From Candidatus Woesearchaeota archaeon (lineage in GTDB: Archaea > Nanobdellota > Nanobdellia > Woesearchaeales > GW2011-AR15), in contig JAMPXQ010000097.1 of NCBI GenBank assembly GCA_023701075.1, positions 1 through 5,388 of the forward strand: 5,388 bases of DNA, given 5' to 3'. The position numbers were made by a program, and so were the translations under genes. The notes beneath the pieces are model-generated. The model saw only the letters and a list, made by a program, of their open reading frames with translations, did no database searches and was not told the DNA's origin. Below, piece after piece: positions 1 to 5,380 of this stretch; within the stretch, counting starts at the first letter, position 1; every line of letters starts with the position of its first letter.

Positions 1-936
1 CTCTATTCGATAATCGCTTCTGCGATTGTCGCCTACCTTTTCTACCCGGTTTTCAGGTGGATAGAATCAAAGGTCAAGAACAGTTCGCTTGCGTCAGTCC
101 TTACGATAATAACGGTCTATCTGATAATCATCATACCTTCAATATTCATAATAAGCACTTTGATACAGGAAGTCCCTGGCATATACGGAAGCTTTGTCAC
201 AGCTACTCAGGCAGGGAAGATTGATCCTTATCTGAGCAAGATATCCCAGGATTTTGGGGTTGACATCGATGTGACTAAGATAATCGGCGGGTTTGCGACA
301 AAAACTTTGACTTCCCTCCAGCAGCTTCTGACTGTCCTTCCTGTAAAGATACTGAATCTTATTGTCGGCACTTTCTTCATGTATTTCTATTTCAAGGAAG
401 GCAAGAAGATGGCGTTGCTGCTCATGCATTACCTTCCATTCGGGGTCAAGAACAGCAAGATAATCCTAGAAGAGCTAAAGAAGACTACAGATGCTGTTGT
501 CTATGGCCAGATAATAACTGCAAGCATACAGTTCATCCTTGCAACTGTCATGTTCTTCCTCCTAGGCATAAAATCGCCGTTGTTCTTTGCAGTGATGCTA
601 TTCTTCTTTGCAGTGATACCAATGGTCGGTCCTGCTTTTGTCTATGTCCCACTAGGCGTGCTATTGCTGTTCAGCCCAGACGGCAGCGTGCTCAAAGGAG
701 TGATACTCCTCATATTTGGATTCGGTGTCATAAGCAGTGTCGATAATATCGTTAAGCCTATAGTGATCAGCGACAAGATGAAGCTGCATACAGCGGCAGT
801 CCTGATAAGCATGATAGGCGGACTTGCAGTATTTGGCGTACTTGGAGTCGTCCTTGGGCCTATCATCCTGACCCTTTTTGTCACATTGTTCAACATATAT
901 GAACTTAGGGCAGAGATGTTTGATTATGATGAATAG
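1..936 (+). CDS. AI-2E family transporter (PF01594-type membrane protein), 5' partial
   Basis: The frame is open from base 1, so the N-terminus is outside the window; 311 residues are visible, and family members usually have about 330-400, so perhaps 25-50 are missing. The TTG at 160 lies inside the second visible membrane helix and is not the start. Visible order: a helix at residues 1-21, a second at about 37-57, a soluble segment at about 60-110, then several hydrophobic helices. Family hallmarks are IPMVGPAFVYVP (206-217), DNIVKP (248-253) and the Gly-rich end GGLAVFGVLGVVLGP (273-287). The family is named for AI-2 export in E. coli TqsA, but other members are Na+/H+ or Na+(Li+)/H+ antiporters, so the substrate here is unknown. 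The gene ends with TAG and is followed 12 nt later by an oligo-T tract. Family assignment is strong; function is open. Confidence 0.92.
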   Translation, partial: LYSIIASAIVAYLFYPVFRWIESKVKNSSLASVLTIITVYLIIIIPSIFIISTLIQEVPGIYGSFVTATQAGKIDPYLSKISQDFGVDIDVTKIIGGFATKTLTSLQQLLTVLPVKILNLIVGTFFMYFYFKEGKKMALLLMHYLPFGVKNSKIILEELKKTTDAVVYGQIITASIQFILATVMFFLLGIKSPLFFAVMLFFFAVIPMVGPAFVYVPLGVLLLFSPDGSVLKGVILLIFGFGVISSVDNIVKPIVISDKMKLHTAAVLISMIGGLAVFGVLGVVLGPIILTLFVTLFNIYELRAEMFDYDE

Positions 937-948
937 GCATAAATCCTC

Positions 949-956
949 TTTTTTTT
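949..956 (+). terminator. Oligo-T terminator after the AI-2E gene
   Basis: A run of eight T residues begins 12 nt after the stop codon, with no obvious stem before it. Archaeal RNA polymerase stops on U-rich tracts without a hairpin, so this is a plausible intrinsic terminator separating the AI-2E gene from the tRNA. Confidence 0.6.
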
Positions 957-961
957 GTGGT

Positions 962-971
962 AAAATATAAA
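962..971 (+). promoter_or_regulatory. TATA-like box for tRNA-Ser
   Basis: AAAATATAAA is centred near 967. With the usual archaeal spacing of about 26 nt, transcription would start near 993, leaving a leader of about 15 nt before the tRNA at 1009 to be removed by RNase P. No clear BRE was identified. Confidence 0.5.
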
Positions 972-1008
972 AACAATGTGTTTTTCTGTGTTCATTAGCT
1001 GTGTTACT

Positions 1009-1091
1009 GCCACGATCGCATAATCCGGTATTGCGCGAGCCTTGAGAGCTCGTCCCTAACGGGATTCCCGGTTCAAATCCGGGTCGTGGCG
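1009..1091 (+). tRNA. tRNA-Ser(UGA)
   Basis: The full cloverleaf can be folded by hand. Acceptor stem GCCACGA (1009-1015) pairs perfectly with TCGTGGC (1084-1090). The D-arm has a 3-bp stem (GCA 1018-1020 with TGC 1032-1034) and a loop with G18G19. The anticodon stem CGAGC/GCTCG (1036-1040, 1048-1052) closes the loop CTTGAGA, giving anticodon TGA, which reads UCA and probably other UCN serine codons. A long variable arm (CCC 1054-1056 with GGG 1061-1063) is the class II feature expected of tRNA-Ser. The T-arm is CCCGG, TTCAAAT, CCGGG (1067-1083). The discriminator is G1091, typical of serine. The next bases are CA, not CCA, so the CCA tail would be added by the nucleotidyltransferase. No intron is seen. 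Confidence 0.95.
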
Positions 1092-1093
1092 CA

Positions 1094-1101
1094 TTTTTTT
1101 T
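1094..1101 (+). terminator. Oligo-T terminator of tRNA-Ser
   Basis: Eight T residues begin 2 nt after the discriminator base. This is the expected U-tract terminator of an archaeal tRNA gene. Seven of these T residues also belong to the repeated block found again at 1187-1207. Confidence 0.65.
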
Positions 1102-1186
1102 AATATTGTTTCATCCCATACCTTTCGGATTTGAACATGCTCTCACTTCGTTTGTGCACCCATTCGCTTCGCTTACTAGGGAAGGT
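1102..1186. other. Spacer between tRNA-Ser and its duplicated 3' tail; no gene seen
   Basis: No convincing coding frame or complete RNA gene is visible. The spacer carries an inverted T-loop fragment at 1128-1136 and two related 9-mers 21 bp apart, CACTTCGTT (1144-1152) and CGCTTCGCT (1165-1173), so its minus strand reads as purine-rich GCGAAGCG/ACGAAGTG stretches. It also has a 5-bp inverted pair, ACCTT (1120-1124) and AAGGT (1182-1186). It resembles a rearranged repeat or integration scar more than ordinary intergenic DNA. Confidence 0.5.
1128..1136 (-). repeat. Inverted fragment of the tRNA T-loop
   Basis: On the minus strand this reads GTTCAAATC, identical to tRNA-Ser positions 1071-1079; the match extends to 11 nt at 1126-1136 (tRNA 1071-1081). 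The flanking bases cannot form a T-stem, so this is not the arm of a second functional tRNA. The sequence is a common T-loop consensus, so it could also derive from a different tRNA. Confidence 0.6.
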
Positions 1187-1207
1187 CGGGTCGTGGCGCA
1201 TTTTTTT
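1187..1207 (+). repeat. Second copy of the tRNA-Ser 3' end plus T-tract (att-like direct repeat)
   Basis: These 21 bases are identical to 1080-1100, which cover the end of the T-stem, the 3' acceptor strand, the discriminator and the first seven T residues of the terminator. The two copies are offset by 107 bp. No matching 5' acceptor strand (GCCACGA) lies between them, so this is a tail copy and not a second tRNA. Duplicated tRNA 3' ends are the usual mark of tyrosine-recombinase integration at a tRNA, but no integrase or cargo is present. The second T-tract could act as a backup terminator. Confidence 0.85.
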
Positions 1208-1234
1208 CAAATAATCCACTAGAAAATAGATAAA

Positions 1235-1241
1235 GTTAAAA
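1235..1241 (+). promoter_or_regulatory. Weak TATA-like box for the acetyltransferase gene
   Basis: GTTAAAA is centred at 1238, 26 nt before the ATG at 1264. This is the same spacing seen at the clearer promoters in the window and would give a leaderless or nearly leaderless mRNA. A second AT-rich stretch at 1223-1234 is an alternative. Confidence 0.3.
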
Positions 1242-1263
1242 TCGTCCAATATTTCACGTGGCT

Positions 1264-1791
1264 ATGGATTTTGAAATATCAGATGCAGTAGAAGATGATG
1301 TGTTTAGGATATGTTCTATTGCGAAAAAAGTCCTTCCTGAATTCTTCACAGCTGACCAAGTGATACGCAAGATCAATGATCCTTATTATTCTGTGATTAC
1401 AGGCAGATATGGCGGAACCATAGCCGGTTTTTCCATAAGCAGACTGATGGACACGAACAACGCATTATATCTTCAAAAACGAACTGTCATGGAAGCATTA
1501 GGCGTCAAGCATTTACCCGCATCAGCAGGAGTCATATTGAGCGTTGGAGTCTTGCCGGAATATGCCCATAGAGGATTAGGCACGAACCTAGGAAAAAATG
1601 CGCTTGAATTCTTAGATAGTCACATCATTGGCAACGAATCTGGAAAGCTTTTTGCAACATACATGTGGCCAAACGGCACTTCCGGAGGGCTCTTAAAGAA
1701 GATGGGCTTTGAACCAATACCTGGATGGAATGGAGAGCAATTCAAGGATGGGACAAGAGAACAGCTGTACTGCAAATTAGTTCTGCCATGA
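1264..1791 (+). CDS. GNAT-family N-acetyltransferase
   Basis: A soluble protein of 175 residues from ATG 1264, or 177 from the in-frame GTG at 1258. I prefer ATG because it is the commoner start and sits 26 nt from a weak TATA-like box; neither start has a clear ribosome binding site. Using the 177-residue numbering, an N-terminal strand and helix (about 4-40) lead to the conserved core. Motif A, the acetyl-CoA pyrophosphate-binding loop, is seen as SVGVLPEYAHRGLGTNLG, with the R/Q-x-x-G-x-G/A signature at R105-G106-L107-G108-T109. Motif B follows near 139-151 (NGTSGGLLKKMGF). The layout is that of ribosomal-protein or small-metabolite acetyltransferases, but the acceptor cannot be read from sequence. 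The flanking genes are unrelated and it appears monocistronic. Confidence 0.85.
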   Translation: MDFEISDAVEDDVFRICSIAKKVLPEFFTADQVIRKINDPYYSVITGRYGGTIAGFSISRLMDTNNALYLQKRTVMEALGVKHLPASAGVILSVGVLPEYAHRGLGTNLGKNALEFLDSHIIGNESGKLFATYMWPNGTSGGLLKKMGFEPIPGWNGEQFKDGTREQLYCKLVLP

Positions 1792-1812
1792 TTTTTTGCA
1801 TGTTTTTGCATG
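1792..1812 (+). terminator. T-rich terminator containing a tandem 10-bp repeat
   Basis: Six T residues begin directly after the acetyltransferase stop codon, and TTTTTGCATG occurs twice in tandem (1793-1802 and 1803-1812). Repeated U-tracts suit archaeal termination. The tandem decamer may be slippage or a protein-binding site. Confidence 0.45.
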
Positions 1813-1839
1813 TATATTCTAATCATGCCATCTGTTCAG

Positions 1840-1847
1840 TTTTTTTT
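1840..1847 (+). terminator. Second oligo-T tract upstream of the glycosyltransferase promoter
   Basis: Eight T residues lie just upstream of the next TATA box. This may be a backup terminator for the acetyltransferase transcript, insulating the glycosyltransferase promoter. Confidence 0.4.
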
Positions 1848-1854
1848 GACAAAT

Positions 1855-1863
1855 TTTATATAA
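1855..1863 (+). promoter_or_regulatory. TATA box of the glycosyltransferase gene
   Basis: TTTATATAA, centred at 1859, is a near-consensus archaeal TATA box. Spacing of about 26 nt puts the transcription start at about 1885, inside the run of three ATG codons, so the mRNA is probably leaderless. Confidence 0.65.
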
Positions 1864-1881
1864 TTTAGCCCCAATATATGC

Positions 1882-3189
1882 ATGATGATGCTGAAACAAA
1901 AGACAGAATATCTTTTTGTTGCAGCCATCTTTTCAGTCGCTTTTTTCCTCAGAATCTATAAGCTAGGAGAATTCAGCCTATGGAATGATGAGTTCGTCAT
2001 CATGATGCATCATTCCAAAAATGTGAATCTCAATGCACTTCTGATAGAGCCTCATCCACCATTATATTTCATATTCTTCGGCATCTGGACATCAATATTC
2101 GGCATTTCTGCTTTTGCCATCAGATTCCCAAGCGTCATCTTCTCTATCTGCTCCTTATTCTTCTTCTATCTCTTTGCAAAGAAACTGTTCGGCAGCAAGG
2201 TAGGCATTGTTTCTTTGGCATTGGCATCCTTTTCTAATATCCTGATAAATTTTTCAATGGAGGCTAAAAACTACTCTTTATTATTCCTCCTCCTGAATGC
2301 CAGTTTCTATTACTATCTTGATGTAATAAGGAACGGCAGGAATAAAATGGCTTATTTCCTTTCCATAACCCTTGCACTGCTGACCCATTACTCTGCGATA
2401 TTTGTGGTCTTTTTTCAGATAGCCTATGCTTTGATGAGAAGAAAGATATGTTTTAATGATCTAATCTACCTATCCATACTGAACGCAATCTCTTTTGCCA
2501 CTCTGATATATAATCTGATCTACAACAATGCTGCATTCAATTGGATTGGAGCTTTCACTTATGATACGCTGCCAGTGACCTTAAATTTTTTCAGCGGAAT
2601 ATTTGTAAGGCATGCTCAAAGGAGTTTGGCCAATATAACTATATTATTCCTGATCTTTATGTTCATTGGCATGTTATATAGCTTCAGGGATAAGGATTAT
2701 TGGCTGGTGTTTTGCCAATTCTCTCTGCCAATCATCACAATAATATTCGTATCTATCAATGTTATTCCGTTATATTCTATGACCACAATCAGATACGTCT
2801 CATATTTCACTTATTTTTTCCTGCTGCTTGTCGCAATAGGCATCGATAGGCTGAATCTGCATTGGTCTACGGCACTTTTCTGCATCTATTTGGTATTCTT
2901 CTCGCTGATGCCTTATTATCAAAGCGAGATCAGGATGGATGGGGAGCAATGGGTCCATGCGTTAGAATATGCAAACAGCCAGAACAAGACTCTTGTCGCT
3001 TTTGGAGGCATTGAGAAATTTATAATAGATTATTATCTTGGTACGGATGAAACCCAGATATATGATGATTCTATCAAAGGGGATTATATAATCGTGGCTA
3101 GGCCAAGAATAGAAGGATTTGATGAGGTCAAGGATCCGGACTGGAGCAGATATGCATATGGTGTTTTACTTATCGGTGTCTCAAGATAG
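1882..3189 (+). CDS. GT39/PMT-like membrane glycosyltransferase (ArnT/PF13231 type)
   Basis: A protein of 435 residues from the first of three consecutive ATG codons (1882, 1885, 1888); the promoter geometry fits any of them. It is mostly hydrophobic with roughly ten membrane helices. Family marks: the first luminal/extracytoplasmic loop after helix 1 holds LWNDEF (33-38) with the acidic pair D36-E37 expected at the catalytic or metal site; EPHPPLYF (56-63) matches the conserved HPPLY motif; SMEAKNYSLL (125-134) matches the E-A-R-x-Y-S/A-L block, with Lys in place of the usual Arg; TIRYVSYF (302-309) matches the late R-Y motif. A soluble C-terminal tail runs from about 345. Such enzymes move a sugar from a polyprenyl or dolichyl phosphate carrier to lipid or protein on the outer face of the membrane. 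Sugar and acceptor are unknown; surface glycosylation is inferred. The gene has its own TATA box. Confidence 0.85.
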   Translation: MMMLKQKTEYLFVAAIFSVAFFLRIYKLGEFSLWNDEFVIMMHHSKNVNLNALLIEPHPPLYFIFFGIWTSIFGISAFAIRFPSVIFSICSLFFFYLFAKKLFGSKVGIVSLALASFSNILINFSMEAKNYSLLFLLLNASFYYYLDVIRNGRNKMAYFLSITLALLTHYSAIFVVFFQIAYALMRRKICFNDLIYLSILNAISFATLIYNLIYNNAAFNWIGAFTYDTLPVTLNFFSGIFVRHAQRSLANITILFLIFMFIGMLYSFRDKDYWLVFCQFSLPIITIIFVSINVIPLYSMTTIRYVSYFTYFFLLLVAIGIDRLNLHWSTALFCIYLVFFSLMPYYQSEIRMDGEQWVHALEYANSQNKTLVAFGGIEKFIIDYYLGTDETQIYDDSIKGDYIIVARPRIEGFDEVKDPDWSRYAYGVLLIGVSR

Positions 3190-3260
3190 GACTAACTAAC
3201 ATGATTTTGAATTATTAACCTAATTGATCTGCCAGAATACTGCTAGGCATGCAGGAATTG

Positions 3261-3268
3261 TTTTTTTT
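3261..3268 (+). terminator. Oligo-T terminator after the glycosyltransferase gene
   Basis: Eight T residues lie 71 nt after the stop codon. A small stem, CTGC/GCAG around TAGGCAT (about 3240-3254), comes just before. This implies a 3' UTR of about 70 nt and separates the glycosyltransferase transcript from the next promoter. Confidence 0.55.
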
Positions 3269-3282
3269 GATTCCCAGACAGA

Positions 3283-3290
3283 TTTATATA
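3283..3290 (+). promoter_or_regulatory. TATA box of the VTT-domain gene
   Basis: TTTATATA is centred near 3286, about 26 nt before the GTG at 3313. The expected transcription start coincides with the start codon, so the transcript is probably leaderless. Confidence 0.65.
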
Positions 3291-3312
3291 TCAGAGGCTA
3301 ATTAATCAGGAT

Positions 3313-3966
3313 GTGAGTATCAAAGATAGTGTAAAATCAATAACCGGTTTTATCATTCTAGGTTTCATGTTCATTGCAGCTTCTTATGTTGTCCATGTGA
3401 ATTCTGATTTCTTCACCAGCTACATCCGTAATGATACAAAAAGTATGCTTCTCTATATCCTTATCCTTATAGTCTCGGCAGTCTTTGCTCCTGTTGATAT
3501 CATCTTCCTCATGCCGCTGGCAACTACTACCTGGGGATGGATGCTTGCCGGCCTTCTAAGCTTGATAGGGTGGACACTTGGTTCAGCAGTCGTCTTTTTC
3601 CTTTCCAGAAAGGTAGGAGTGCCTCTCATCTATAAGCACTTTCCGTTCCAGAAGATCTACAAATATGAGAAATATATGCCACAGAAGAACCTGTTCTTTG
3701 GAATAATCTTCCTTAGGATTGCCATCCCAATCGACTTGATAAGCTATGCGCTTGGCCTTTTTACAAATATCCAATTCCTGCCTTACATCACTGCGACAAT
3801 AATCGGGTTCATCCCTTTGGCATTCTTCCTGGCATATATAGGCACTCTTCCTATCTATATGCAGGTCTTGGGATTCATCCTGTTCTTATTCATTGCAGGG
3901 ATAGGCTATGCTACAATTAGGCATAAGATCAAAAAAGAAGAACTAAAAAAACAGCATAGGTCTTAA
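3313..3966 (+). CDS. VTT/SNARE-associated (TVP38/DedA-like) membrane protein
   Basis: A protein of 217 residues beginning with GTG. No upstream in-frame ATG is available: the ATG at 3311 is in another frame and is followed at once by TGA. A first helix spans about 10-28. The VTT domain starts with SAVFAPVDIIFLMPLA (55-70), the re-entrant-loop region, followed by a Gly-rich helix leading to SRKVG (98-102). The second half has the signature LRIAIPIDLISYALGLF (134-150), with R135, P139 and D141, then ATIIGFIPLAFFLAYIG (161-177). A last helix at about 183-200 ends in a basic tail rich in Lys and Arg (203-216). The superfamily includes DedA/UptA-type proteins linked to polyprenyl-phosphate recycling and eukaryotic lipid scramblases. 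The closest pattern is TVP38-like. Lipid translocation is plausible but inferred. No strong oligo-T tract follows the stop, only TTTT at 3977-3980. Confidence 0.88.
   Translation: MSIKDSVKSITGFIILGFMFIAASYVVHVNSDFFTSYIRNDTKSMLLYILILIVSAVFAPVDIIFLMPLATTTWGWMLAGLLSLIGWTLGSAVVFFLSRKVGVPLIYKHFPFQKIYKYEKYMPQKNLFFGIIFLRIAIPIDLISYALGLFTNIQFLPYITATIIGFIPLAFFLAYIGTLPIYMQVLGFILFLFIAGIGYATIRHKIKKEELKKQHRS
3931..3951 (-). terminator. Possible minus-strand T-rich terminator inside the VTT gene end
   Basis: Read on the minus strand, 3951-3945 is seven T residues and 3936-3931 is six, located 43-63 nt past the stop of the minus-strand gene. They could end that transcript, but they are also Lys codons of the VTT protein's basic tail, so the signal may be incidental. 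Confidence 0.3.
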
Positions 3967-3993
3967 ACATGCATGCTTTTCCCGATATGCTGC

Positions 3994-4944
3994 CTAAAGC
4001 CTAAATAGGTAAACTGTAAGCGGATCATCTAAACTTGAGGATATCGGCATCTTTGAGAATACCGGGCCGTAACCTGCAAGCGGGCCTGTCTTTGCCATCT
4101 CTTTAACCTGCTCAAAGACTTCTTTTGTGTTTGGAAGCCATAATCCCAAAGCTCTTACATCATCTTCGTTTACAATATGGAACATATCCCTTGGCAAAGA
4201 TACCGTATTGGCTGACCATACGTTCCCTTCATTTATTCCAAGGCCAAGATATATAGAATTGTCCGGATTATTGTAGATTAAACTTAGGCCTTCCCTGACT
4301 AATTCCTTGTCTTTTCTTCCGGGTTCACAATATTCCTTAATCATCTCATTTACTGAACTTTCTACCGGTGCACCTAGTTTTGTAGGCTTATCTGCGTCAA
4401 GTATCTTTACAACTATACCCCTATCATAGACTAACATACCTAAGTTTCTGACGTATGCTTCAAAATGCATGACTGCATCAGCGTGGTTCTTGTCAGTCTT
4501 GCTGAAGGTCAAAGTCTCTTTCTTAAATCCGCTTGCTTCATCAAACCTATATCCTGACATCTTATAATCAATATATGTCGGGAATGCGACAGCTATCCCG
4601 GGAAGCATGCCTGTCTGCATCTCAAAGACTCCGATTGTTCTTCCATATTTCACGTCAGGGTTGACAAGTACTTTCTTTTGGCCTTCTAAATCTTTTATTA
4701 TCGAGACCTGCAGGTTTGGTATTGTGTCTCCTAAAGGATCATTTTTGTCATAGATATCATTTGATGAGATGCTCAAAAACCTATCGGAGAGCGGCATCAT
4801 GAGTTCAACCAGCTGCTCAATAGATCTCTTATCTCTCCTCAGATCAGCTTTTTTTGGAGCTAATCTTGCTCTTTTCAGAAGACCATGGACAAGTTCTTTA
4901 TCCATATTGTTGAATGAGATTATGTCTGCATCGATGTCTGCCAT
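3994..4944 (-). CDS. Unrecognised soluble protein, 316 residues
   Basis: I do not recognise this family. The reading frame is long and clean, and starts at ATG 4944. The protein has no signal peptide and no membrane helix, has a single Cys (C206) and is rich in Asp, Lys and Glu. Visible parts: a charged helical N-terminus (about 13-50) with the basic stretch KRARLAPKKADLRRDKR (24-40); a likely beta-rich region with GRTIGVFEMQTGMLPGIAVAFP (101-122); a segment with HADAVMHFEAYVRNLGMLVYDRGIVVKIL (154-182); GLGINEGNVW (234-243); and a C-terminal helix (about 274-286) before a Gly/Pro loop (287-294). No catalytic motif is evident to me. An out-of-frame ATG lies 4 nt upstream of the chosen start. 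The neighbour upstream on the same strand is metK, 53 nt away, but a terminator and a TATA box lie between, so the two are probably transcribed separately. The gene converges with the VTT gene, 27 nt apart. Confidence 0.8.
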   Translation of the reverse strand: MADIDADIISFNNMDKELVHGLLKRARLAPKKADLRRDKRSIEQLVELMMPLSDRFLSISSNDIYDKNDPLGDTIPNLQVSIIKDLEGQKKVLVNPDVKYGRTIGVFEMQTGMLPGIAVAFPTYIDYKMSGYRFDEASGFKKETLTFSKTDKNHADAVMHFEAYVRNLGMLVYDRGIVVKILDADKPTKLGAPVESSVNEMIKEYCEPGRKDKELVREGLSLIYNNPDNSIYLGLGINEGNVWSANTVSLPRDMFHIVNEDDVRALGLWLPNTKEVFEQVKEMAKTGPLAGYGPVFSKMPISSSLDDPLTVYLFRL

Positions 4945-4966
4945 CCATCACCAGAATGTAAATATC

Positions 4967-4975
4967 TATTTAAAA
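4967..4975 (-). promoter_or_regulatory. TATA-like box of the unrecognised minus-strand gene
   Basis: On the minus strand the sequence is TTTTAAATA, centred at 4971, 27 nt before the ATG at 4944. The predicted start of transcription falls at or next to the ATG. A GGTGAT at 4952-4947 looks like an archaeal ribosome binding site but would lie mostly upstream of that transcription start. Confidence 0.55.
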
Positions 4976-4981
4976 TTGAGC

Positions 4982-4997
4982 AAAAAAAGATAAAAAA
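4982..4997 (-). terminator. T-rich terminator of metK
   Basis: Directly after the metK TGA, the minus strand has six T residues, ATC, then seven T residues. This double U-tract is a good archaeal terminator and argues against cotranscription of metK with the gene downstream. Confidence 0.65.
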
Positions 4998-5380
4998 TCA
5001 TACTTTAGCGTCTTTTCTTAGCTTCTCAGCCATGTCGATGTTCTCCCAGGTGAAATCAGGGTCTTCCCTTCCAAAATGGCCGTATGCTGCGGTCTTCTGG
5101 TAGATCGGCCTTCTTAATTTCAAGTGAGATATTATCTTTGCCGGCCTGAAATCAAAAGTCTTTTTGACAAGCTCTACAATCTTTTCTTCAGGGATCTTGC
5201 TTGTGCCGAATGTTTCGACCATCACTGAGACAGGCTGGGCTACTCCGATGCAGTAAGCCACCTGCACTTCGCATACATCCGCAAGCCCGGCAGCGACAAT
5301 ATTCTTTGCCACATACCTTCCGAAATAGGCTCCTGACCTGTCTACTTTGCTAGGATCCTTTCCAGAGAATGCTCCTCCTC
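4998..5380 (-). CDS. metK: S-adenosylmethionine synthetase, bacterial type, C-terminal third (5' partial)
   Basis: MetK makes S-adenosylmethionine from methionine and ATP, releasing phosphate and pyrophosphate. About 126 of the usual 380-400 residues are present, because the gene runs off the contig end. It opens with the glycine-rich signature GGAFSGKD, whose first Gly codon is cut by the adapter at 5381, then [19 protein letters not shown]. The Lys of SGKD and the Lys and Asp of SKVD correspond to active-site residues K265, K269 and D271 of the E. coli enzyme. [20 protein letters not shown] and the ending AAYGHFGRE are also diagnostic. This is the bacterial/eukaryotic-type enzyme, not the divergent archaeal MAT found in most archaea, which suggests ancestral transfer. 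The in-frame TGA at 5381-5379 is created by adapter bases and does not mark a broken gene. Confidence 0.95.

Noticed and set aside
160..162. TTG as the start of the AI-2E gene
   Set aside because: The frame is open to base 1 and the upstream residues form expected family helices; the gene is cut by the window edge.
642..896. Minus-strand open frame of 84 codons within the AI-2E gene, and similar opposite-strand frames elsewhere
   Set aside because: They lie within well-supported genes, show no recognisable protein features and have no promoter signals.
1..936. Quorum-sensing (autoinducer-2) exporter role for the first gene
   Set aside because: The family name is historical; members include ion antiporters, and nothing in this window indicates AI-2 metabolism.
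1120..1207. A second, complete or pseudo tRNA gene
   Set aside because: No 5' acceptor strand, D-arm or anticodon arm matches the duplicated 3' tail, and the inverted T-loop fragment has no stem.
1102..1257. Integrative element or CRISPR array beside the tRNA
   Set aside because: The interval is too small for an integrase or cargo and lacks regularly spaced identical repeats; only a scar or rearranged tail is supported.
4947..4952. GGTGAT as a genuine Shine-Dalgarno site
   Set aside because: It ends only 2 nt before the ATG, and the TATA position predicts transcription beginning at or after it; kept as uncertain rather than annotated.
4998..5312. MetK as a complete short gene or a pseudogene starting at GTG 5312
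   Set aside because: Family-conserved residues continue upstream to base 5380; the apparent stop comes from adapter sequence.
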